64,000 nt of DNA from an uncultured Oscillospiraceae bacterium (lineage in GTDB: Bacteria > Bacillota > Clostridia > Oscillospirales > Acutalibacteraceae), in contig CAJUTL010000004.1 of NCBI GenBank assembly GCA_910589395.1, positions 1-64,000 of the forward strand, given 5' to 3'. The notes below the pieces were generated by a model, which saw nothing but the letters and a program-made list of their open reading frames with translations, had not been told where the DNA came from and ran no database searches. The position numbers were made by a program, and so were the translations under genes. Positions 54,501 through 61,500 of this stretch are shown piece by piece (position 1 is the first letter of the stretch; each line of letters begins with the position of its first letter).

Positions 54501-57500
54501 CGGCGGACGCTGTTTACAAGTACAGCTATGCCTATGTGAACGCCGCGGGTGTCGGCTCCAGCAGAATGGCGGTCAGCGGAGAGTATTACAGATCCAAGTA
54601 CAGCTCTACCGCAGATCCGGAAAAGTCCTCAAAGATGGATCATCTGATCGAGCTGACAGAGTATGAATATCTGTTCTCCGAGACCATGACCTATCCCTGC
54701 TTCCAATATGGCTGCAAGGAGCCTGTTTCCGCCAGCACTGCCGGTACGGAAAACAGCGGCAGGATCACGGTGCAGATGAATTATAATCCCAACGAAAGCG
54801 GCCGTTACCAGAAGTACTTCCTGACGCTCAAGGCCTTTGAGAAGGAAACAGACGCGGAAGGCGAGCCTGTGCTGGGTGAAGACGGGAAACCGATCTACCA
54901 CGAGGTGGATATCACCAAGTGGGATCCCACCAAAGCAAACCGCGAAGCGGACGGCGTTACCCAGAAGGCCAAGGAGACAAAGGTCACTCAGGTATCCGGC
55001 GAGACCGCGGCCAGGGCTACCTGGGAAAACCTGAGCACGGCCTATGAGTACAAGATCTATGTGAAAGAGATCCGCTCCAACGGCGCGACCACCTCTGAGA
55101 ACCTGGGCGGTCAGACCCAGGGTGTAGAATACTCACTGGGCAAGCAGTTTGTGGTGAACCGGGATGGATACTATTTTGAGTATACCAAGGATTCCTCCAC
55201 GCCTCATCTGAGCACGGCCAGCGGCACCTGGACCGAAGCGGAGCTGGCAGCCTATACCAGATATGCGGAAGAGGGCTGGGACACCCCGGTAAACGAGCAG
55301 TATATCACCTTCAATAAGAGCCCCTCCGTGGAGCTGGCGAAGGAAGAGGATCGTTATTACGATAACGATGCCGGAAAGGTTCAGACCGCCGGCGACGGAA
55401 AGCCCTATCTCCTGGTAGACCAGAGCATGGCGGATAAAACCTTCCATGTGAATGTGGCTGCCTGGGATCCGGACGGCTCCCGTGCGGAAAGCACCGTTAA
55501 GCCTGCTGTCAATGGCACGATCGCCACAGTACCGGGCGCGGCGCCTGAACTCACCGAGGCAATGCCCAAGAGCCAGGAAGCGGCAACCCAGAGAGAGAAT
55601 CTGTATCCTGTTACCTTTGACGCCAGCGGATTGCCCACCGGAGTATACACCTCCATGGAAATACGGGCATCTGACAGCGACACGGAGACAAAGAAGACCA
55701 CTGATGAACTCCGGCTGGTCATAAACCGCAATACACCTCAGTCCTCTGTGGTAGGAGGCACCTCCAGACAGCTGGAAAATCAAGCTGTTTATCAGAAGAG
55801 CGATCTGGTACAGGTAAAGGCGGCCGCCGCAAGAGACAGCGCGGCTTCCACCAACCTGAGCAAGGTAGCGTTGCTGGTGATGCCCGCCGAATATCAGGCG
55901 GCTTTGGGCTCCAGTGATTACAACACGCTGTATCAGCAGCTGTGTGTGACTGGAGACGCCGCTGTGGTGGCAAAGGCAACGGCGCTCCTGGGTGCGGATG
56001 CTTCCAGCCCCAGGTTTGTAGTGGGCGGAAAACTGACAGTGGATGGAATGAATTTGGCCATTGCCAGAGTAGCGCCGCCTGTGACCAAATATGTGACCAT
56101 TACAGAAGAGCAGTACAATGCGCGCTTGGCCACGGCTGGTGATAAGCTCCTGAAGGACGTTGGCAGCAAGACCACCTACTGGGCCGAACTGGAATATGCC
56201 TTGGCGGAGAATATCTGCTCCTGGCTGAAAACCGGCGAAGGCGATACGGTAATTCCCGATGTGGAGCTGAAGGCTACCGACAGGGAAAACACCTATATGA
56301 TGAAGCTGGTCGCCAAGTTCGGCGGGAACAGTTCTTCTCAAACAGTGGACTTCGTAATCAAGGCAGCGCCTTATACTGAGATTCGCTCCAAGAAGAGCTT
56401 TATTTGGAGAGATACCTCCAAGGCAGAGTACGATTACTATGTTACGGAAGAGTACACGATACAGAACATCATAGACAAGTACAATGAGTGCTACGATCCC
56501 AGTAACATCACCTTTGAAGATCCTCTGCCCGACACAGATAAGGCCTATACCACCAAGGTGGAAAACGGCAAGACCGTTTACCTGGTCTACAAGCTGGTGG
56601 ATTCGGAAGGAAACGTGGGTAACGACTACATTTCCGGTGAAGTAAAAACCAATTTGGGCGTCCACCCGCAGTTTGATGAGGTAGGCGTGCTGCTGGTAAC
56701 AGACCGCAGCTATAATCCCAACACAGGAGCAGAATTCCCAATAGGATATATCGATTCTCCTGTGTATGTAAACTACAATCATACGCCGGTTACGGTAGGC
56801 GGAAACCTGAAGTTTGGTGTCAGCGGCTTAAGTGAAGGAGCCACTTATTATCTGTGGTCTTACTACAAGCTGCCGGATAAGCCCAGGGTATATAGCGCAG
56901 GTCATGTAGTGCTGACTACGGAAGACAGCTTCCAGATGGCGCAGTATGGCTTTACAAGAAGCAAGTACTCCTATAAGGAAGCAGATTATCCGGAGGGCCG
57001 GCCTTTGGCGTTCAACATCAATAAGCTGGGGAGCGCCGATGCCAGTGCTACTGTGCGAGTCACTCCGCACTATTATGAGGCGGACGAATTCGGCAATCTG
57101 ATTCTGGAGGGCGGCAACCCCATCGAACTGACCGGCGAAGCGTTGATAGCGGCAAAGGAGACCTTTGGATTTGCCGGCGGCAGAGAGTATGATACCATTA
57201 CATTTGGCGCTTCCACCAGTAAAGATGTGTATTTGACCTTGCAGGATACGGATAAGATGCAGGGGCACATGGTTGTAAGGCTGGTACTTTCCATTGAGAA
57301 TTCTGATGAAGGCTATTGCTATGTAAGTAACGGCGGCGCCTATACCGACGTCTTCATTCAGGACGATGAAAGCCCGGTCACAAGCTATATTCTGGGCGTC
57401 ATCAACAAGGACGAGAACGGCCAGCCCTTCATGAAAGAGGTGCTGAATACCTCTACCGGGGCGATAGATCGTTATGAATACCAGTTCTCCGGCTTGCAGG

Positions 57501-58390
57501 TGGATTACAGCCAGCTTACCAGTCTTGTACTGTCCTATGAAAATCGTGGAACGGGCGATCTGGAAAATATTACGGCGGCAGTGTACGACGACCGTGAGGG
57601 CGCTACTCCCAGCAGTTACTTTGAAGCGGAGAGGCCCAGCGAGACCAACCTGAAGCAGTCTTTGGGCGGCATCGGCACAGTGGAGATCCACCCCGTGTCC
57701 GGCCTGGAGGACGGTGTATATGAGGGCTGGGTATTCCTGAGCGCCGACCATGTGGAAGAACCGGTCAAGATAAAGATCCGTCAGGTAGTGGGACAGAGCA
57801 CCCTGAAGGGCCGCATCTACATCACACCTGAAATGCCTGCCTTGAACGAACGTACCGGCGTGGCGAAGATCTCCCTGTATGACGCGGAAAACGCAACCCT
57901 GCAGGAAGACGGCAGCTTCAACGTGCCTCCGGTTTATACCACGGAGAGCAAGGAATACGGCGGCGAGTTTGAGATTCAGAATATTCTGAATAAGGGCGCC
58001 TACAGCGGTGGTAAGTATTACATCGTTGTAGAAAGGGACGGCTTCCTTACCTATAACGGGCGGAAATACCGGCCCAGGCCCACAGCCTATTCTCTGGAGC
58101 TGGGAACCACCAGTAAGACCTATACCTTTGACCTTCGTCTGATCGGCGGCGATGTGAACGGTGACCAGAAGGTCAACGATACCGACCTGAATATCCTGAT
58201 CGAGCACTACAACCGGTATACAGGTCAGCCGGGTACCTCTCCCGAGGAAGAGGCGATCATTAAGCGCTGCGACTTTAACCAGGACGGCGTAGTCAATGCG
58301 CTGGACCGCGGCTTCCTGATCGGAAACCTGGGCAATACGGATGAACATTATCCGTACCGCAGCTTCTCCCCGATCCAGCCGGACGCGTAA
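45527..58390 (+). CDS. 4287-residue modular extracellular protein with C-terminal dockerin
   Basis: This very large secreted protein has a signal peptide (RRLIVVALLLAMLMAVVGST, cleaved near AWN). Many beta-sandwich modules follow: Ig/FN3-like domains in the first 850 residues, a cysteine-bearing segment (CTYTTDSGTGACTQGASCPY near 860) before an unrecognised domain (about 955-1200), further Ig-like domains, and three or four InlB-like or bacterial-repeat modules (about 2190-2720, GYRVATFMVNSE type). FN3-like domains follow (about 2720-3060), then a carboxypeptidase-regulatory-like domain, and a type I-like dockerin at about 4205-4270 with two calcium-loop motifs, GDVNGDQKVNDTD and CDFNQDGVVNALD. 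I see no catalytic domain. The start is ATG 45527 with AAAAGGAGGT at 45508-45517, 33 bases after the previous stop. Confidence 0.9.
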   Translation: MSKMKASFRKGNFGRRLIVVALLLAMLMAVVGSTAALAWNAEFSILVAGSSTVKQDGVLTASLTETLNFQSDKVFVGTSGMNKVYSLRITLTNIDENTPLQLQVSNSSGKNKWTEERDKNDRLYYTYKSREALTKGSFDTLMSQLSIGFNSSSQEKYGEGSVSIKAYRNGSVSDWNQITNRPYSEYTCSFRFYNYAQGEANSDSKKMDYKSDYAASYDSSYSSDVPDGQVNTGVLVESPDAAGGKAEFDLYLTEKGRGLKASVGYQIKKSTEAWTTSVTQKYVREIDDLSAWNLDEPIHISVEGLEAGKTYDIRGMIATDGKTNTPKYTSELSFNYRKPNINSFSIGGVTTIYQGGKGLMNLSMLTTFNDSNAVGVENYVGADGRTYSGPALKADIYFTANRDFTTTTDEDGNEVYGEDHSAWYQIPSYSTTKEMTDSNGTVSATFAKTWLNFHVPSCLQDLGVAGNTAPINSTTCAFKLVVTDLYTGYTAVSYSDPFTIDSGAPTKPVMRAVSGGENKDLSLDKAVVVGGTGEDGAAQVSINIGDSQDNGGSGIKQYSYSMYYLPTDSVPGGLSTTAAVLQRLSTYTPTTYDTGCDYKDWASLSDKLDSSGNPVSNMTELVVSKDGYYRVVARAEDEAGFISEVVEGYFRVDLTSPKAPQARLAKKESGSFKPYDNRTYTESDVWAFAYSEPQTGKALKTFKFSTNGGLTWTDISTIASDKKLVKLTNTSDTVPVYTGNNYTSSQNFVYQVGIDLTGLGYSDYVPLLFKAVDMLGNESMVSNEVAMRTSSNVTTVATLSHDPIEVAMALGNTELEMERNIVPLKMRAAKMINEKYYGTSGSSNINAADFNPYLYTQSHTCTYTTDSGTGACTQGASCPYNIVEAKGYSIYKPEWINISGLMSGDASKKITEWAQYDHDTRTGSSVAINENGRVRAYTDRHAVGNGDNGEDTNACMMRKRHIMDIGGNSDWSKILFAGVSEEANSDWLFYHFSQNTNKSIIFTMDTAKCDFHTYRQSGFWFNTTIRKNQAGTWVVSGYRVMIVQGGGSWSLTDKRGQTSACGIQVQKFTDQPVETLADSGGTNTGTVIATANLSGSGATIQNFMIDLTGSTCSIYKIENTMADSNLNVKYFRANGNKILNNVSTPRPTVDGHTIGDVDDASNPYRDTDCYGFGPVIGYDSHSCQIETRVEFSNIAIFYNVGRTLSEVVTEPSWGEGKARFIMNLSDDPQGDFSDPILTAQIQWRLNNDKARYVGWGKASQRQGTIDFLNRMAGQGATDADRALYGMYESRLGSGPQGTAQEYTDIATYITQQYYIELGFNTDNGPIKDQVSPSGGLQKGVAYTLDNISNLHLAVNPPERGESSANPDFPAGRWYMVHDPKGMGDEVDVRSGQYSDALETGITLPGRYTYYFAPSEEDVKNNTLDPATAVFDFVVNQRPVAQFAATIANQGSTKVLQVTDVSYDPDCPSGPISEGGVQLSGIVKREWKYQFLTKSGDKLVVSRESGWSTSSLNGRTLNSLTGYNDMPSGTVLTIYERVTDTATRRVAVKNASGQVTGYRYEAINGAVSDVCQVNATEGVTVTYAPQSVMSMTPTIMYDTASDAGSSHRSIKVERLSSHPQKNYFTPSFAINLTEVGIEGANKESGYTQLTKSGNDYYYGSQLVLKCVTAPTATGNIGNGEIGSTGGVWEVPYSFISARGQIGKHIKIQLTERTYGLSAASAALGKTEKDYIPDQSARSILYEKDTQAPTAQVVTTGMLVAGSSEQQPYAANSYLDVTSNDKFVMINVGGSEDQEGVLRGYGYYFYDKNASGTETKWYKMNADGTLTQVSNAKTALQQLPKTGGSIKIGRAAMRKTPVDSLNVAVFAYDNQTGMANETGGNQTAKTRITDIKLTISKPMPPEISVTNMMNQNVAYISNENGSQANIAAGKTDTQTTDLFDFSSTNVTVRFDPRKAKYAPNSSGDLVLNAGGQEYYQDYYGAADMTGVANIRYSIKYKAREAQEWWTDDQMLAAGMNKLPVNVVIPSAQTLTLSDDGVYEVTASVVNGSGIVSDTRTVRFTIDKTAPSGLDVQFLNEDGSEYVSNVWTKNVRIVASGATDINAESAEYQYSTDGGKTWITLGGLTQGSAEVEFEKSGKYTVLVRAIDKAGNEAVYPRTVLVCIDTTPPETKGPTLTATSTMKDILDEYVISLSFDDTTGNIYSIRNDEVNELDREVAVPAGESIYFEFHPAEGHILGTVTYAGQDVTGKIQHSAERDADYLEIENVREDATLSATFPKTELEAPVYRSLTRSMAAVQFAAARTVSDEEPKANITPLADPGEEGGEGSEEPTEPTEPDPVDPTVMYNVEAHELDSHGFVSLSQNQVLPGGKVLVTLRPNAGYRVATFMVNSEVIDVSTLTKVEHSNVRTYELTVDQDNTIVWAGFEKVPTRVLRLSTSDCGSVTIFDSEENVLNSGDGEYRVPEEEEIYIQMDSDDGYSTKSLLINGAQPDGFLPGAAVYEYYVPAYTGEGEDPGIDVKVEFDVLSTARRVYKVSVGVSAEDGLTHGTIVSAGDAINLPIGGARTFMITPEPGYKISHLYLSHQVDGDMDTEDMVGSSDLKLLPGDVRKYQYTLRDPGSNGTLEVIFDRQTYKISTQPGVGGAIGLKAADGGNLAVTAVPEGKDVLILPLPKAGYRVKSLTIFEMNGVTATTSYSVGAVSSYVLKNIHSNIRVEAEFTERTVNHIETTHMITAVANNVKDADDALAEEPYQFRIADGPESDHNRNVSEWSEWSESNTISYTGILTKGAEKEIPLEPNKQYYVSVRTRDRVGNISDEKISTVYAMANMPGTLGAEALDDAGNYATKSVALTVDTSGNPEGTEYMVYVSNSSSMTDMFIANEEEPGGGWATLSDGDKFIIRGLTPGRWYHLQVVARNHDGYSTSLNSKDITSIMLSPAAPPADSFYFEEPASPMSPIVLNWDAPTGEVKGVQIYRDGMFLVELDTETLSYEDARVNFAADAVYKYSYAYVNAAGVGSSRMAVSGEYYRSKYSSTADPEKSSKMDHLIELTEYEYLFSETMTYPCFQYGCKEPVSASTAGTENSGRITVQMNYNPNESGRYQKYFLTLKAFEKETDAEGEPVLGEDGKPIYHEVDITKWDPTKANREADGVTQKAKETKVTQVSGETAARATWENLSTAYEYKIYVKEIRSNGATTSENLGGQTQGVEYSLGKQFVVNRDGYYFEYTKDSSTPHLSTASGTWTEAELAAYTRYAEEGWDTPVNEQYITFNKSPSVELAKEEDRYYDNDAGKVQTAGDGKPYLLVDQSMADKTFHVNVAAWDPDGSRAESTVKPAVNGTIATVPGAAPELTEAMPKSQEAATQRENLYPVTFDASGLPTGVYTSMEIRASDSDTETKKTTDELRLVINRNTPQSSVVGGTSRQLENQAVYQKSDLVQVKAAAARDSAASTNLSKVALLVMPAEYQAALGSSDYNTLYQQLCVTGDAAVVAKATALLGADASSPRFVVGGKLTVDGMNLAIARVAPPVTKYVTITEEQYNARLATAGDKLLKDVGSKTTYWAELEYALAENICSWLKTGEGDTVIPDVELKATDRENTYMMKLVAKFGGNSSSQTVDFVIKAAPYTEIRSKKSFIWRDTSKAEYDYYVTEEYTIQNIIDKYNECYDPSNITFEDPLPDTDKAYTTKVENGKTVYLVYKLVDSEGNVGNDYISGEVKTNLGVHPQFDEVGVLLVTDRSYNPNTGAEFPIGYIDSPVYVNYNHTPVTVGGNLKFGVSGLSEGATYYLWSYYKLPDKPRVYSAGHVVLTTEDSFQMAQYGFTRSKYSYKEADYPEGRPLAFNINKLGSADASATVRVTPHYYEADEFGNLILEGGNPIELTGEALIAAKETFGFAGGREYDTITFGASTSKDVYLTLQDTDKMQGHMVVRLVLSIENSDEGYCYVSNGGAYTDVFIQDDESPVTSYILGVINKDENGQPFMKEVLNTSTGAIDRYEYQFSGLQVDYSQLTSLVLSYENRGTGDLENITAAVYDDREGATPSSYFEAERPSETNLKQSLGGIGTVEIHPVSGLEDGVYEGWVFLSADHVEEPVKIKIRQVVGQSTLKGRIYITPEMPALNERTGVAKISLYDAENATLQEDGSFNVPPVYTTESKEYGGEFEIQNILNKGAYSGGKYYIVVERDGFLTYNGRKYRPRPTAYSLELGTTSKTYTFDLRLIGGDVNGDQKVNDTDLNILIEHYNRYTGQPGTSPEEEAIIKRCDFNQDGVVNALDRGFLIGNLGNTDEHYPYRSFSPIQPDA

Positions 58391-58441
58391 GAAATAACCT
58401 CCCCATTTACCGGGGACTTAAGACGATCCCAAACGGGACCG

Positions 58442-58484
58442 CCTTGAGCAGAGGGAAAAGCTTTGCTTTTCTCCCTGCTCAGGG
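58442..58484 (+). other. Intercistronic hairpin
   Basis: A long hairpin with 17 of 20 arm positions matching (58442-58461 with 58465-58484, arm core TTGAGCAG and CTGCTCAG) lies between the second and third giant genes. No T run follows, so it is more likely an RNA-stability or processing element than a terminator. Confidence 0.5.
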
Positions 58485-58560
58485 CAGCCCCAATGCTCTG
58501 AGCAAGAAAGACTTCAAATATTACAGTTCTGCTTATGAAAAAATAAGGAGAGTGGATCAC

Positions 58561-61500
58561 ATGAAAAAGAAAATGAAACGGGTGTTGTCCTTCCTTTTGG
58601 CAGTGACGCTGCTGCTTAGCAGCGCACCATTGGCATCCGCCAGAATCAGTCCGGACACACAGAATGCCCAGGCGGGTATCCGGTTGGAGCAATCGAAATT
58701 TGACTCCGGAAACGGTATTCTGGAAATGAAGGTATTGGCCACAGGTGTGGGCAATTACGGGATCCATTCGGGCCGCATTCTGTTTTCTGTGGATCCGAAG
58801 GTGTTGACTCCCTATTTGGCTAGCGGCAAGGAGCCTTTGCAGGTGTCTTCCGACAAGGGAAAGACCGGAGGCTACGGCTTAAAGGGAGAAAGCCCCATCG
58901 GCAGTTTTTCCGATGCGGTAGGAGGAAGTGTTACACAGCCTACTTCCAAAATACGGGTGGACGAGTCCCAGAGTAAATATGTGGTGGTTTCTCCGGAAGA
59001 AGGAGAAAGCGGAGAGTCCCCCCGTACTTATCTGAGCTATGAATTCACGCTGAATACCAGTGCGGACAGCGGCGTGGAAGTGGAAGCGGGCGTTCTCTAC
59101 TTCAAAGTGAAAAATAACGATATCGGAAATCTGACGGACAACAGCTTCCGGCTGGGTACGGCAGATGATATTGGCTATGTAGAGGAGACCAGAAGCTATG
59201 ACGAGGAAAAGGCCATTGTGTCCAGCACAGCGGCCTATACCATCGCGGCTATCGAATACATCAGCACTACTGTAAGCGGCGGCAGCACAAAGCGGAACGA
59301 GGTAGGCTATTATTACGATGTACTTCCCGCGGTCGATGCCAATATCGGTGTCAACTATAATGTGCCCCGCCAGATCCGCAACATAGATGTGACTACCGGC
59401 CAGGATATTTCCAATGATCCCGAGCGTTGGAACATTGGTATTTATTATACCGGCTGGGATGTTCCGGCCATTACCCATCTGTACGTGGGCGCGCAGAGCA
59501 TCACGGAAGAGGTTCCCAAGGCCGGGCAGACCAAAACCACCAGCATCGATTATACCGGTAAGATCAAGGGTATCGATGTGAAGGATCGGGTGCGCTCTTT
59601 TGCGCCTACCGATTTGTACTGGGAATTCTGCGATGCGGAGGGAAATCCCATTACAAACGAAGAGGACATGCCCAAGGGTGTGAGCTTTGAGACAGAAATG
59701 GTGGAAAAGGACGGCGTACAGGTAGAGGCTTACACAGGCCAGCTAAAAATTACGCCGGAAGCTTCTCAAAACGAGGGCGAGAATCTGACCGTGTATTTCA
59801 GAGCCTCCAGAAACCTGGTTTACATGGAGGAGCATGTTCCTGCTGTGGACGATAGAATCGGTTTTCGTGCCTATTCTGTTTTGAGCGTTGCTTTGACGAA
59901 AGAGACCTCTGTGCCTACTTCTGTAGCGGTACAGGACGAGAAAGGCAACAGTACCGGACAGATTGATATTTCTTCTGTAGAGCCTGGCAGCTTCCAGGAA
60001 AAGGGCCTGGATCTTACAGTAGATGTAAAAGATCAATATGGATACTCCATCGGGGCAGGAACCCTATTCCTTTCCCTGAGTGGAGAAAAATCGGATGCTT
60101 TTATTCTGACTCCTCAGGACGGAGCGACAGAGGACGAGGACGGCCTGATTGCCTGGAACGGGACGACTCCAATCAAGGTGAAATTCAGCTTTGGAGAAGA
60201 TAAAACCGCGGCGGATGCACAGGCGGGAGACATGAAAATACAGGCGACCTTCCACCCCGCCGGGATCGGAGATACTTCTCAGGATAAGCAGGGTTTTTAT
60301 ACGGCTGCCCTGCAAAAGGAAGAATCCCGCTTTTCATCTGTGGAATTAGTGCGCTATACCGATGCGTCTTTTGCGAATGTGGAACCTTCCACAGAGCTTG
60401 CGCTGCCTGCTACCATAAATGGTATCAAGATTCCACGCCGAACCTATTACGTGGCCAAGCTATACGATCAGTATCACCAGGAGATGCCGGCTGTGACAGA
60501 TCCGAAGGCATACCAGTGGTCTATTGTAGATGAAAAGGGAGACGTTGTTCAGGATGAGAATGTCGAGATATGGGATTCTCAAGAGCAAGGAAGTACTCCT
60601 TACCGGAACTGCTTATCTATTACCAGCAGCTATGCGGAAAAAGAGATCAGGCTCAAAGTGTCCGTCGCAATTGAGGGCGGCGCGAAGGATTCTGATACTG
60701 CGGTGCTGACCATTACTCGGGGCTCTTCTCAGTTTGGCCATGTGCGGGTGAAGAGTACTATTTATCCTGATGGCACGGAGGAAAAGCCCTTCCAGCTGAA
60801 GATTGCCACGGTGGATCAGTACGGCGCGGACTATATCATGACGGAAGAAGATCTGGCTAAGCTGCAGCTGAAATGGGAAATCGATACCAGCAAGGAACAT
60901 AATGATCCCGTTCCCTATCAGGTGACAGAGGATGGCCTTTTAACTGTGTACGGGAATCAACATCCCGAAGTGCATGTAAAGGTTACGCCTACCTATAATG
61001 GCAAAACGGAAGCCTCTGATACTGGTACATTGGTATGGGGTGGTATCCGGGCTCTGGATTCTATTGAGTTGGCAATAGATAAAACTACCTATGCTGTTCC
61101 GGAGGTTTCGGAAACAGGGGAAAATGGTGTTTTATCTGTTCCTGTAACGGCGAAGTTCTTTGACCAGTATGAGGAACCCTGGAGCCTGAAGGACGGGGAA
61201 ACCGTAGTATACAAGCCTGAGAGAGGCCAATATGATGGTGTTGTATTGGAAACCGGTGCCCTGAATGGGGAGAAAACGGAGCAAAAACTTACGTTTACTG
61301 TTACCTCTGAGGCGGCAAAAGGGAAAATAGATCTGACTGCGGAGACTGCTAATGTAACAGGGAGCCGCACGGTAGAATTGACAAAGAACGATAGCAAAGT
61401 CGATAGAGCGGAAGTGGTAAACGAAGCTGTAAAGAGCATGGGAACCACCGTTCTGGAAACTAAATGTTATGACCAGTATGGTGCACAGATTCCTGCCGCC

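Noticed and set aside
55133-58348. Long antisense open frames (549 and 506 codons) at the 3' end of the dockerin gene
   Set aside because: They have no start signals or family features and lie opposite a well-supported gene.
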